A DNA stretch of 64,000 bases. Source: an uncultured Eubacteriales bacterium. GTDB taxonomy: Bacteria > Bacillota > Clostridia > TANB77 > UBA1234. Positions 1-9,298 of the stretch are shown one piece after another (the stretch's first letter is position 1; each line of letters starts with the position of its first letter). The stretch covers positions 316,849 to 380,848 of the forward strand of contig CASDSU010000028.1 in NCBI GenBank assembly GCA_949283575.1, read 5' to 3'. A program made the position numbers and the translations under genes. The notes under the pieces were generated by a model. It saw only the letters and a list, made by a program, of their open reading frames with translations. It had not been told where the DNA came from and ran no database searches.

Positions 1-2289
1 TCATTATTTATAGGAATAGAAAAAAAAGTTGCATAAATTTTTTCACCGTTTTGAAATCTCTTTTCGATGACAAAATTCCCATCAATTTCTAAAATAGACT
101 GGAACAAACTGTTGTATGCTGGATGCACAATATCTCCATTTAAAGTCGAAAGAATAAATTCAACATAGCTTATAACGTTGATATCCATGCCTTCTTCACT
201 AATATTTCTAACTTCAATTTTTCTAAGTTCAACATTTTCTTCAGATGATACAAAAATTTGTGTTAAAGTCTCAATATCGCCATCTCTTCGATAAAATTTT
301 GCATCATGTGATGAAAAAGAAACTCCATACTCATCTGCTTTTTTATTCACCGGATTTTCAGTGTTAGACCAAAATTCATTCGTCGTTAAATTTTTTATAT
401 AAGTTACGTTGCTTTGCTTTTGAACATTGTTAAATCTCGTAAGATAAATATCACCGATTTTACTGTATCCATCACCACTTCCGCTAATTAACAAAGTGTG
501 TTCGTTGTTTGTTAATATGTTCACATTTTCTAAAGATTTGTTAGTAAAATCTTCAGCTTCTTCTTCAAAATCTTGATATTTTAATTTCTTAACATTTTCT
601 TTTTTCTCATTCGCATAAAGCGGCGCTGTTGGCAATTTTTCTTGCAACAGAATTTCTACTTTTCTTATTTCCGAATTTTTTTCAAAATATTTTCGCAAAA
701 TATTTTGATTTAAAAAGTTATTTATTGAAAGTAAAATTAATGCTTGATGATGCGCCATATAAGTTTTTACAACTTCAATTTTTTTATTTTGTACCCTTGA
801 TGGCGTAAAATCAATTGATTCATAAAATCCAAACTTGTCAAAAGAATCAAGCTCTTTAAATTTCGCAATATTTTCTAAAACTCCTTCAAAATCATTTTCT
901 ATTGCCATAATACTCGAATATGGTGAAACAACAACATCGTCGTCAAGCCCTCTCTTAAGCCCAAGCCAAGGAACTCCGAACGCTTTATATTGATAATTAT
1001 ATTTTAAATCTTTAAGTGCAAAAGCAGATTCTGATATCCCCCAAGGAATGTTGAGTTTTTTTGCATACAATTGTTGACTATAAGTAACAAAATCGCATGA
1101 CTTTTCTATTAAAGAATTATTGTAATTTTTCATGATCACGTTTGGCATCAAGTATTCAAACATAGTTCCTGACCACGATACAAGACCATATTTACCATCA
1201 AACTTAGTACAAGTTCGTCCAAGACAAAACCAATGCTTGTATGGAATATCTTCTTTTGCAATCGCAACAAAACTTGCAAGTCTTGCTTCAGATGCTAATA
1301 AGTCATAATATGAATCAATCAATTTTTTTGACGAAACATCATATCCAATTGAAAATAAATTCTTATCATAATCATATAACTTACTAAAATCGGTATTATC
1401 AATCAAAAACTGAATTCTATTTTGAAGTTCTACCTCCAAATTATTTTCTTCAAGCATTCCTTTTAGTGCGTATAAATATCCTATAAAATTCCCACTATCA
1501 ACTGACGAAATAAACTCTGGCTTAAGTGGTTTTAATGTTTTTATGTTGTACCAATTATATAAATGTCCATTCCATTTTTCTAAACTTTCTATCGTGCTCA
1601 TAATATTTTTAATTCGTTTTAGCGCATCTTCTTGTTTTATAAAACCTAAGTTATACGCTGAAACTATTGCCATGAGACTTAACCCAACATTCGTTGAAGA
1701 AGTATAATTTGTAATCTCTTCTTTTCTACTTTCATCAAAATTATCGGGCATCAAATAATTATTTTTCTCATTTATATACGTATCAAAAAATAACCATGTC
1801 CTCTTTGAAATTTCAAGTAATTCTTCTTTTTCTTTTGAAGTTATTTTAAATTTTTTCTTCATTCTAACCTTACTAATGTAATAAGCAACAAAAGGCGTGC
1901 TATACCAAACTAAAAACAAAAATCCTACTTGCATCAAAGTTAATCTATTGTATATAAGTGTCGTTAAGACTAATGTCAATCCTATAATTGGACTTATTAT
2001 CATTTCTCTTGCATATGTTTTTAAATCATTTCCAAGCATTTTTTCTGCATCTGCAGCAGTGACCCATTCAAGTAAGTTTCTTTTTGAAATAATAGTTCTA
2101 TACAGCGTTACACTAATTGCTTTCAAAGAGATTATAGCTTTATAAGGTAATAAAACAAAATTTATAATACAACGAATAAACGTCTCCTTCATCTCTTTTA
2201 AACTATCAAACATCCTTCTTTTTATTCCCATAATAAGTGGAAAGAATGTAAGAATTATAGGAAGCCAAAAATATCCGAAGAAAAAATTG
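1..2289 (-). pseudogene. Cyclic beta-glucan synthase-like protein, C-terminal part (frameshifted, continues past window start)
   Basis: Reading the minus strand from about 2289 to 1 gives one uninterrupted frame with no stop. It continues the protein encoded immediately upstream at 2206-4524, but in the next frame. It begins with hydrophobic segments and an ATG-encoded peptide MGIKRRMFDS (start at 2231). It then reads into a soluble region with stretches such as MAHHQALILLSI and WSGTMFEYLMPN, which resemble the glucoamylase-like part of NdvB/Cgs cyclic glucan synthases and GH94-related proteins (family assignment from memory). The A6 run at 2281-2286 is the likely break: removing one A joins both frames as LVQFFFGYFWLP. 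The gene continues beyond the window. Either a real mutation or a sequencing error is possible. Confidence 0.7.
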
Positions 2290-4524
2290 CACAAGTATAA
2301 ATAGCTCTATTAAACTTCTTCTAAGATTATCTACCATTTTATATTTCGATAAAAAATTTATTTTTTTATTTTCAAGCCATGATAAAATTTGCCAATCACC
2401 TCGCATCCAACGATGCGACCTAAGCATGTATGAATTAACCTTGGCTGGAAATCCGTCTATAAGCTCAATATCCGAGGCAAGTCCTACGCGTAAATAACTT
2501 CCTTCAAGTAAGTCATGACTAAGAACTTTATTTTCAGGAATTTCATCTCGCAAAACTTCGTCAAATATTTTTAAATTATAAATTCCTTTACCTGTGAAAA
2601 TTGCTTCACCAAATAAATCTTGATAAACATTTGACTCTGCAGTCGAATAAATATCAATACCTCCTGCACCCGCAAAAAGTTTTGAAAATATTGATGCTGA
2701 TGAAGCTTCAATTGAAAGGCCAACCTTTGGCTGTATTAAACCATATCCCTTTGTCACAATTCCTTTTTCTATTTTAGGTGCATTAAATGGGTGTTCCATC
2801 GTTCCAACCATTTTTTTCGCAGCATCAAAAGTTAGCTCTGTATCAGCATCAAGCGTGATTACATATTTTATTTTAGGTATATTTTTTATCGTATTTACCA
2901 CGAAAGTTCCTTGCTTTTTATAAAGTAAAAAATTATTGAACTCATTTATCATTCCTCTTTTTCGTTCATATCCTAAAAATGTTCCTTGCTTTTTGTTAAA
3001 CACTCTCTTTCTATACGCAAAATTAAAAATATTCGTATTGTACTTTTCATTAAGTCTTTGTGCCTCAGTTATTCCAGCTATTTTAACTTCTTCATCATGT
3101 GCCACCGTTTCTTCCTTTTCTTCAGAAGCATCACCTAAAAGGCAAAAATAAAGACCTGGAATTTTATTTCGCAAATAATAAACTTCAATACTTTGCATAA
3201 GTTCTTGTACTCTTTCTTTACTCTTTAAAAGAGTTGGAACAATTACAAAAGTATTTACATCTTCATCAATTTTTTCAAATCTTGGCAAAATTTTTGGCCT
3301 AACTAATTTTGAAACAACTTTATTTACAATCGTTACAAATACTTCTGAAAATGGAATAAATATTATTGGCCAAAATACATTCGAAATATTAAAACTAATT
3401 AAAAATGTAGGTACATATATAAATACTAAATATAAGAACAATTTATATTTACTAATAATCTTTTTAACATTTTCTTTTATATTATTTTTGTAACCAATTT
3501 TATTAAATAGTATATTACTCCTATCTCCTATCAAAATTTCACTCATATCCACTTCTGATTCTTCTATTAACTCATTTAGCTCATTTGCAACATATATCTC
3601 AGAAACTTCAGTTTTTTCAGCTATTTCTTTAATTCTATTTCTATAAATTTCTTTTGTCGTTTCATCTAATTTTTCATATATTTCATCTTTCGATAATATT
3701 TTTTCAACTACATTTACATTTTCAAAAATGTTTTTCCAATTTAATCTAGTAACATTTTTAAGGCTAATTATTGAATTACTAATAGATACCCTTCGAACTG
3801 CCATATCATAGTGCATTGCCTTTATTATCTCATCCGAAGAAGCACCACTTTTATTAATTTCTTCCTCCAAAATTTCTAAATATGGATTAGATATGCTCCC
3901 CATTTTCTTTAATTTAAAAATTAAATGTTCAACATACGACGCGGCTTCATTGTCTAGCTTTACATTCTTGTACCTATAAAATTTCTGTTCCGAAAAATCA
4001 TCATTTTTTATTACTCTTTCAATTAAACTTTCAACTTTAAATTTCTGAAGTTGATTAATTATTATTTTATCTGCAACATTTTTAATATGTTCAATTATTG
4101 CTATTTGTAGCATCAGTTGAAACTCATACAATTCACACTGCAAAAACACTTTTTGAGTCTGATATGCATTTATAAACGTCAATATTTTTTCTCTTGTGAT
4201 ATCTCCATCCGTGAAATTTACAAATTCTTTAGCAACAACATATATCCTCGAAACACCATCAATTGCCGGAAGTTTCTTGTAATTTTTTAGGCTAAGTGAA
4301 TTCAAAATAAAACTTACTTGTTCTTCAATAATGTAATAATTATCTAAAAGCCACTCTCCCGCAAGTGAGATTGGAACCTCTTTTTCAACGCTTTCTGAAA
4401 GTAACTTATATGCCTTAGTGATAACTTCAAAATCATTTATAACCTTTTTTAGTGGAAATGTTTTCTTGTTAGCATATCCACTTGTTTTATGATTTATTGC
4501 AAGTTTTTTTGCAAAACTCTCCAT
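2206..4524 (-). CDS. Cyclic beta-1,2-glucan synthase-like glycosyltransferase, N-terminal part (frameshifted)
   Basis: This is a membrane glycosyltransferase related to the GT84 part of NdvB/Cgs proteins, which polymerise glucose from UDP-glucose. Residues 1-350 are helical and soluble. Residues about 362-402 are hydrophobic membrane segments. A GT-A-like domain follows with LDADT at about 558-562 and RSHRWMRGDWQ near 712, fitting the DxD and Q/RxxRW motifs of processive transferases. The frame extends upstream to 4761, but the ATG at 4524 has a good ribosome binding site (AAGGGAG, 7 bases away), so I chose that start. The frame ends early at 2206 because of the extra base at 2281-2286; the natural continuation is in the next frame. 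The product in vivo (glucan or other polysaccharide) is not certain. Confidence 0.75.
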   Translation of the reverse strand: MESFAKKLAINHKTSGYANKKTFPLKKVINDFEVITKAYKLLSESVEKEVPISLAGEWLLDNYYIIEEQVSFILNSLSLKNYKKLPAIDGVSRIYVVAKEFVNFTDGDITREKILTFINAYQTQKVFLQCELYEFQLMLQIAIIEHIKNVADKIIINQLQKFKVESLIERVIKNDDFSEQKFYRYKNVKLDNEAASYVEHLIFKLKKMGSISNPYLEILEEEINKSGASSDEIIKAMHYDMAVRRVSISNSIISLKNVTRLNWKNIFENVNVVEKILSKDEIYEKLDETTKEIYRNRIKEIAEKTEVSEIYVANELNELIEESEVDMSEILIGDRSNILFNKIGYKNNIKENVKKIISKYKLFLYLVFIYVPTFLISFNISNVFWPIIFIPFSEVFVTIVNKVVSKLVRPKILPRFEKIDEDVNTFVIVPTLLKSKERVQELMQSIEVYYLRNKIPGLYFCLLGDASEEKEETVAHDEEVKIAGITEAQRLNEKYNTNIFNFAYRKRVFNKKQGTFLGYERKRGMINEFNNFLLYKKQGTFVVNTIKNIPKIKYVITLDADTELTFDAAKKMVGTMEHPFNAPKIEKGIVTKGYGLIQPKVGLSIEASSASIFSKLFAGAGGIDIYSTAESNVYQDLFGEAIFTGKGIYNLKIFDEVLRDEIPENKVLSHDLLEGSYLRVGLASDIELIDGFPAKVNSYMLRSHRWMRGDWQILSWLENKKINFLSKYKMVDNLRRSLIELFILVQFFLRIFLASYNSYILSTYYGNKKKDV

Positions 4525-4968
4525 TTTTTCACTCCCTTTGTCAACTTTAGTGTTGGCAAAAAAGGAAAAAATATGTACTTTTTCATTTTTTACATTTCTT
4601 CTGTATTTCTTTACATTATTTTTAACAAAAAAAATGAATATTTTGATGCAAAAAATATTTTCTTGAAATAACTTAACACCATTCATTGCAATATAAATTT
4701 TATTTTTATATATTGAAATAATAATATCTCTTTCATTTCTTCTATAAACTTCCCCTAACACTGTTTGTGCTGAACTATTCTAAATTTTAGAATCCTCCAC
4801 TACTTTAGTAGAAGAACTTATTTTAGCATCTCTATAATAATCTTCAAATAATTTTTTAAATCCTTTTTCAAACTCCTTATCAATTTAATTTTATATTAGT
4901 ACAATTTATTTATAAATGATACTTTTTTAACTCAAATAAATTGTTTGCTTTATACAAAAAAGAGTTGA

Positions 4969-4997
4969 TTGACATAATTCTGATTTAGTGTTAGAAT
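4969..4997 (+). promoter_or_regulatory. Sigma-70/SigA-type promoter
   Basis: TTGACA at 4969-4974, a 17-base spacer and TAGAAT at 4992-4997 form a near-consensus promoter. It lies about 155 bases upstream of the 5155 gene, leaving a long leader. Confidence 0.75.
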
Positions 4998-5004
4998 GTT
5001 GAAG

Positions 5005-5154
5005 TACTTTTAAAGCTCACTCTAACAGGTTTATGCTTTCACCTGTTACACATCTTTTTGTGTAGCTACATTCCTTTTACAAGGTTTGTTGAAAAAGCAG
5101 CATTCGTAACTTACTCTGTTTTATAACGCTCTGAAAAACAAGGAGGATTTCAAC
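5005..5154 (+). promoter_or_regulatory. Structured 5' leader of small-protein operon
   Basis: The untranslated leader contains a perfect hairpin at about 5026-5052 (TAACAGGT paired with ACCTGTTA), followed by a weaker CACA/TGTG pairing and an AAGGAGG ribosome binding site just before the start codon. The other GC-richer genes at 6.2 and 31.4 kb have comparable hairpin-rich leaders. I do not recognise a known riboswitch. Confidence 0.45.
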
Positions 5155-5667
5155 ATGACAAACTCAAGGTTGAACGCTGTTATCAAAAGCAGGAGAACCA
5201 CTAGCAATCGGCTAGCTCAGATTGCATGGGAATATAATCTCACCGCCGAGCAGGTTCTCTTTATGATTTGGCATGAACACACTACTGCCGATATCATAAA
5301 CAGCCTCTTTGCACGGTACAGCAAGTTTCCTGAAGTTTCTGAATCTGTCGCCAAACGCATCGATTTCATCGGTGATTACGCGATTGAAAGGCTTTCTGGT
5401 ATCCTTGCTATGAATATCCACTGTTGGAACAGAGAAGAGTGGAACAGCGTCATGAATGTGTTCAAGAAGAATATGCAGAAACACAGCTTTGCTCAGCACA
5501 GTGAAGTGCTTTATCTGAGCTACGATGACTGCATTAACAAATGTTCTGACGATGATGAGTCTGGTATCTTTGATAGCGAAGATGCTGCTCACTTATCTTC
5601 TTTCCGCAATCCATTCAGCGAATATGACCATTTGTCATATTCTTCGAACATCGCTGACTGGGAATAA
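5155..5667 (+). CDS. Small hypothetical protein, paralogue 1 of a three-member cluster
   Basis: This 170-residue soluble protein has no family I recognise. It starts MTNSRLNAVIKSRRTT after an AAGGAGG site. It aligns with the next gene product through most of its length: KLTATLKNPR-like start, LTAEQ/LTTEQ, FPEVSESVAKR/FPEVAAAIARR, and a closing W-E-x-V/V-L-x-x-FK block. The acidic Ser/Asp-rich tail after residue 130 is unique to this copy. Base composition is clearly richer in G and C, with codons such as CTC, CGC and GCC, than the AT-rich genes on either side, suggesting horizontal acquisition. It has its own strong promoter and leader and is probably co-transcribed with the next gene, 46 bases downstream. 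Confidence 0.75.
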   Translation: MTNSRLNAVIKSRRTTSNRLAQIAWEYNLTAEQVLFMIWHEHTTADIINSLFARYSKFPEVSESVAKRIDFIGDYAIERLSGILAMNIHCWNREEWNSVMNVFKKNMQKHSFAQHSEVLYLSYDDCINKCSDDDESGIFDSEDAAHLSSFRNPFSEYDHLSYSSNIADWE

Positions 5668-5713
5668 TACTTCTGTTCTCTATCAACAACTCAGACAATA
5701 AGGAGGAAACAAA

Positions 5714-6100
5714 ATGACTACTAGTAAGTTAACTGCCACACTTAAGAATCCCCGCATCACCTGTACCAAGCTGGCTGAACTCATGCACGATTATGACCTC
5801 ACCACAGAACAAGCTGAACTCATGGCACAACATCCGAATGCCAAAACCGATCTTCTTCAGGAACTCTGGGATGAGTTCTGCGAATTTCCCGAAGTCGCTG
5901 CTGCAATTGCAAGACGTGGAAGTAGACTGAACAATTACCTTCTGTGTGACATTGAAGAAACGATCACACACAACCTTGAAGCCTGGGAAAAACAAGACTG
6001 GGAAGATGTTCTGGATGCATTTAAGGATACTATCCGAACCGAATTCCTTACACAGTATTACGATCTCCTTAACTACACTTTTCTTGAAACTCAGATATAA
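5714..6100 (+). CDS. Small hypothetical protein, paralogue 2
   Basis: This 128-residue soluble acidic protein is a paralogue of the preceding gene product and shares LTTEQ, FPEVAAAIARR and WEKQDWEDVLDAFK blocks. No known domain is recognised. It has an AAGGAGG ribosome binding site 8 bases before ATG and lies 46 bases after paralogue 1, so the two probably form an operon. The operon ends at the strong terminator at 6111-6142. Codon use is GC-richer than the chromosome background. Confidence 0.75.
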   Translation: MTTSKLTATLKNPRITCTKLAELMHDYDLTTEQAELMAQHPNAKTDLLQELWDEFCEFPEVAAAIARRGSRLNNYLLCDIEETITHNLEAWEKQDWEDVLDAFKDTIRTEFLTQYYDLLNYTFLETQI

Positions 6101-6110
6101 TCCCTAAAAA

Positions 6111-6142
6111 AGAAGGCACATTTTTATGTGCCTTCTTTTTTT
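6111..6142 (+). terminator. Rho-independent terminator
   Basis: The stem AGAAGGCACA pairs with TGTGCCTTCT around a short T-rich loop and is followed by seven T. It closes the 5155-6100 operon. Confidence 0.85.
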
Positions 6143-6191
6143 CATTCGTTTTACTTATACATATCATAAATATTTCTAAAGTTGGTATTAG

Positions 6192-6310
6192 TTGACATAA
6201 GTTATAAGGCGTGTTAACATTAACATGTACAATACGTACACCATCACTTTTTGAAAGACCTTTCTTAACTACCAATTTGTTTTGGTAGTCTACTGAAGAG
6301 TCCTTCATTT
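6192..6310 (+). promoter_or_regulatory. Promoter and hairpin leader of broken paralogue 3
   Basis: TTGACA at 6192-6197, 17 bases, then TAACAT at 6215-6220. The leader that follows has a GTAC/GTAC pairing and a clear hairpin, ACTACCA against TGGTAGT, at about 6269-6290. The plan (promoter, then hairpins) repeats that of the first paralogue. Confidence 0.5.
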
Positions 6311-6318
6311 TCACAACG

Positions 6319-6697
6319 ACTCATCTAAGGAGGATGACCTCGATCTCATCCGTAACATCTGGGAAGATGACGACACCGACTGTACCGTGCTGGCTGCAAT
6401 CGCAAGATTGGACAAGCAGTTCCTAGGCTACTATCTCGTAAGAGATATCGCCGTTTGCTCACCTTCAACTTCGCCGAAACGATTGTTGAAGATGATGATG
6501 ACATCAGCGACGAGGAAATCAATGAAATGCTACTGGAAGAAAGCGATGACGATGATGATTACTACGACGATGACTTCGCTCGGGGCGACTACGAGTACGA
6601 CCCGGATACTGATTCGTACTACGACGAAGATGGAAATGAAGTAGACTACGTGGAAGGCGCTCTCGCCGAATCGTGGGACGATGCTATGGAGAAGTAA
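6319..6697 (+). pseudogene. Small hypothetical protein, paralogue 3 (5'-truncated and frameshifted)
   Basis: The frame at 6319-6470 encodes DLDLIRNIWEDD then TVLAAIARLDKQFLGYYLV, which matches DLLQELWDEF...AAAIARRGSRLNNYLL of paralogue 2. The frame then breaks near 6455-6465. The matching continuation (FNFAETIVEDDDD followed by a highly acidic Asp/Glu/Tyr tail) is in another frame and ends at 6697. No start codon or N-terminal third like those of the other paralogues is present upstream. The gene therefore looks like a decayed third copy. A shorter product starting at 6455 (80 residues, very acidic) could still be made. Confidence 0.6.
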
Positions 6698-6710
6698 CAC
6701 TCAATATAGC

Positions 6711-6743
6711 AAAGCGCGCACCGTGTTGGGGTGCGCGCTTTTT
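6711..6743 (+). terminator. Rho-independent terminator
   Basis: AAGCGCGCACC pairs with GGTGCGCGCTT around a short loop and is followed by T residues. It closes the third paralogue. Confidence 0.85.
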
Positions 6744-6776
6744 AAAAAAAAAGGACAAGAGAATCGTCCCTTGTCC
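6744..6776 (-). terminator. Terminator of the por operon
   Basis: GGACAAG pairs with CTTGTCC, with an internal CGTCC. Read on the minus strand it is followed by a T run, placing it just after porB. Confidence 0.7.
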
Positions 6777-6784
6777 ATAAAAAA

Positions 6785-7738
6785 TTATTCAGCTTTATTT
6801 GTTATTGCTTCAAGCTCTAACAATCTCTCCCATTTCTCATCAACTTCTTTTTGAATTTCTTCAATCATCCACTCATTACCTGGTTTGAATAAGTGTTTGA
6901 ATCTCTTTTGAAGTTTTAGCCATTCAGCTACTGGAACTTTATTCTTTGGTTTGTAGTTTACCACATATCTTCCATCAATAATTTCATATAATGGCCAGTA
7001 ACATGTATCAACTGCAAGTTTGCAAACTTCCATCAAATTCTCAGTTTCATAGCCCCATCCTCTTGGACATGGTGCAAGAACATTCATGAAGCAAGCGCCC
7101 TCTGTATAAATAGCTTTTTCAGCTTTAGTTGTGATATCACTAAAGGTTCCATATGGAGCTGTTTGAGCAATATATGGTAAATGATGTCCTGCCATAACTT
7201 CAGTTAAATCTTTTCTTTTTTGTTGTTTACCTGGAATAACTTTTCCTGAAGGTGAAGTTGTTGTATCGGCAAATCTAGGTGTAGCAGAAGAACGTTGAAT
7301 ACCTGTATTCATGTAAGCACCGTTATCGTAGCAAACATAAACCATGTCATGTCCTCTTTCCATTGCACCTGATAAAGATTGAAGACCAATATCGTATGTT
7401 CCGCCGTCTCCACCGAAAGCGATGAATTTTGTATGTTCATCTTCAGGTAATTTCCCTTTTCTCTTCATTGCTTTGTAGCAAGCTTCAGCACCAGCTACTG
7501 TAGCACCAGCATTTTCAAATGCACTATGTACAAATGAATCTCTCCATGCTGTGTATGGATATATAAATGTAGATACTTCTAAGCATCCTGTTGCAGCACC
7601 AATTACTGCATGATCTTCTGGTTTTAAACCACGTAAAATTGCATTAATAGCAACTGGAGCACCGCATCCTGCGCACATTCTGTGACCAGATGCTAATCTA
7701 TTAGGCTTTTTCATAGCTTCTTTTAAATTATATGCCAT
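6785..7738 (-). CDS. porB: Pyruvate:ferredoxin oxidoreductase, beta subunit
   Basis: This subunit binds thiamine diphosphate and one 4Fe-4S cluster and decarboxylates pyruvate to acetyl-CoA, passing electrons to ferredoxin. The N-terminal MCAGCGAP carries the CxxC pair, with further Cys residues later. GGDGGTYDIGLQ is the thiamine-diphosphate/Mg motif and NTGIQRS follows it. At 317 residues it has the usual length for a four-subunit enzyme. It is last in the operon porG-porD-porA-porB, 24 bases after porA. Pyruvate is the most likely substrate, but a related 2-oxoacid cannot be excluded. Confidence 0.9.
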   Translation of the reverse strand: MAYNLKEAMKKPNRLASGHRMCAGCGAPVAINAILRGLKPEDHAVIGAATGCLEVSTFIYPYTAWRDSFVHSAFENAGATVAGAEACYKAMKRKGKLPEDEHTKFIAFGGDGGTYDIGLQSLSGAMERGHDMVYVCYDNGAYMNTGIQRSSATPRFADTTTSPSGKVIPGKQQKRKDLTEVMAGHHLPYIAQTAPYGTFSDITTKAEKAIYTEGACFMNVLAPCPRGWGYETENLMEVCKLAVDTCYWPLYEIIDGRYVVNYKPKNKVPVAEWLKLQKRFKHLFKPGNEWMIEEIQKEVDEKWERLLELEAITNKAE

Positions 7739-7762
7739 TGTTATTACTCCTTCCTTTTCAAA

Positions 7763-8947
7763 TTAATCTTTTAGACCTAAATATCTAAATGGATGTTCTA
7801 CTTTACCTGTAGACACGATTTCTTGTAAATCCGCGAATACTTTTTCAATATCATCAGATTTAACATCTCTACCACCGATACCATAAACATAGTTAACTGT
7901 TTTAACATCTGCAATACCTTCTGTGTAAAGTGCAGAAGTAACCTCTGTATATAAAGGACCTGCAGCACCATTTGTGCTATCACATTTATCAAGCATTGCA
8001 ACAGCTTTAACATTTTTAAGAGCTTGTGCAATCTCAGTAACAGGGAATGGTCTAAATACTCTTGGTTTGATAAGGCCAGCTTTAACACCTTTTTCTCTTA
8101 ACTCATCAATTGTATGTTTTGCTGTTCCTGCAGTTGAGTTTAACACAACAATTGCAACTTCAGCATCTTCCATTTTATATTCTTCAAATAAACCATATTT
8201 TCTTCCTGTCATTTTAGCAAATTCTTCTGAAACTTCTAAAATAACATCTTTAGCAGCTCTCATAGCTTCAGCTTGTTGGAACTTATGCTCGAACAAGTAT
8301 GGTTGTAAATCAAGAGGGCCAACAGCAATTGGTTCTTTTTTATTTAATAAGTAATGCTCTGGGTTATATTCACCAACAAAAGCTTTCACTTTATCATCTT
8401 CTTCAAGCTCAATATTTTCAATTGAGTGAGATGTTATGAATCCGTCATAACAAACCATTACAGGTAGTTGAACATTTAAATGCTCAGCAATTCTATTAGC
8501 CATCAATATATTGTCATAAGCTTCTTGGTTAGTTTCGCAGTATAATTGAATCCAACCAGAATCTCTAGCCCCCATAGAATCTGAATGATCATTGTGTATG
8601 TTTAAAGGACCTGAAACGGCTCTGTTTACACAAGACATAACGATTGGAAGTCTTAAGCTTGAAGCAATATATAAAATCTCCCACATTAAAGATAATCCAT
8701 TAGCAGAAGTTGCAGTCATAACACGTCCACCTGCTGCAGCTGCACCAACACAAGCACTCATAGCACTGTGTTCACTTTCAACAGGAACGAATTCTGTATC
8801 AACACTACCGTTATTAACGAATGTTGAAAAATATTGTGGAACCTCTGTTGAAGGAGTAATTGGGAATGCAGCAACTACATCTGGATTAATTTGGCGCATT
8901 GCATTAGCAACGGCTTCGTTTCCACTTAGTCTTTCGCGAATACTCAT
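7763..8947 (-). CDS. porA: Pyruvate:ferredoxin oxidoreductase, alpha subunit
   Basis: This 394-residue alpha subunit forms the pyruvate-binding and transketolase-like N-terminal part of the enzyme. SGNEAVANAMRQ, AAFPITPSTEV and TATSANGLSLMWE are typical of PorA, and the C-terminal domain contains CDSTNGAAGPLYTEV. The open frame extends to 9016 upstream, but MSIRERLSGNEA at 8947 has a strong GAAGGGAGAG site and the usual N-terminus for the family. The ferredoxin-like porD ends 17 bases upstream. Confidence 0.92.
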   Translation of the reverse strand: MSIRERLSGNEAVANAMRQINPDVVAAFPITPSTEVPQYFSTFVNNGSVDTEFVPVESEHSAMSACVGAAAAGGRVMTATSANGLSLMWEILYIASSLRLPIVMSCVNRAVSGPLNIHNDHSDSMGARDSGWIQLYCETNQEAYDNILMANRIAEHLNVQLPVMVCYDGFITSHSIENIELEEDDKVKAFVGEYNPEHYLLNKKEPIAVGPLDLQPYLFEHKFQQAEAMRAAKDVILEVSEEFAKMTGRKYGLFEEYKMEDAEVAIVVLNSTAGTAKHTIDELREKGVKAGLIKPRVFRPFPVTEIAQALKNVKAVAMLDKCDSTNGAAGPLYTEVTSALYTEGIADVKTVNYVYGIGGRDVKSDDIEKVFADLQEIVSTGKVEHPFRYLGLKD

Positions 8948-8964
8948 TTTATCTTCTCTCCCTT

Positions 8965-9264
8965 CTATTCCATTGTGATAGCGCCGAAAGGACAAACCTT
9001 CGCACAAACTCCACAACCCTTACAAAAATCAAATTTAAAATCTCCTCTATTTCCAGCTTCATCTACTATTGGAATACAGCTGTCTGGACATACAGGAAGA
9101 CAAAGTCCACATTGTTTACATTTGTCAGCATGAAAAACTGGTTTTTTAGATCTCCAATCCCCTGTGTGAAATTCTTCAGAATTTGCAGCATCATAAATTG
9201 TGCCACCAGGAGTAAGCTCTTTCCATGTTGATTTAGCATTTATATTACATTTATTTTCAGACAC
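8965..9264 (-). CDS. porD: Pyruvate:ferredoxin oxidoreductase, delta (ferredoxin-like) subunit
   Basis: This 99-residue protein carries two 4Fe-4S motifs, CKQCGLCLPVCPDSC and CKGCGVCAKVCPFG, and passes electrons from the catalytic subunits to ferredoxin. The N-terminal region (WKELTPGGTIYDAAN) is the usual PorD extension. It sits between porG and porA. Confidence 0.93.
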   Translation of the reverse strand: MSENKCNINAKSTWKELTPGGTIYDAANSEEFHTGDWRSKKPVFHADKCKQCGLCLPVCPDSCIPIVDEAGNRGDFKFDFCKGCGVCAKVCPFGAITME

Positions 9265-9298
9265 TATAATTACCTCCTATCTAAAATTTTCATTCAAA

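Larger units (their letters stand above)
4525..5154. other. Intergenic region with divergent leader
   Basis: No convincing intact gene lies here. On the minus strand 4797-4880 there is a short open stretch that reads like a protein C-terminus (DKEFEKGFKKLFEDYY) and ends in TAG; it may be the remnant of a lost gene. The right half carries the promoter and the structured leader of the next plus-strand gene. Confidence 0.5.

Noticed and set aside
1897-2145. Plus-strand frame of 82 codons
   Set aside because: It lies opposite the clearly coding C-terminal part of the cyclic-glucan-synthase-like gene.
6069-6314. Minus-strand frame of 81 codons
   Set aside because: It overlaps the terminator of the 5155 operon and the promoter/leader of paralogue 3; it has no ribosome binding site and no protein-like pattern.
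7974-8354. Plus-strand frame of 126 codons
   Set aside because: It lies opposite porA, whose family sequence is unmistakable.
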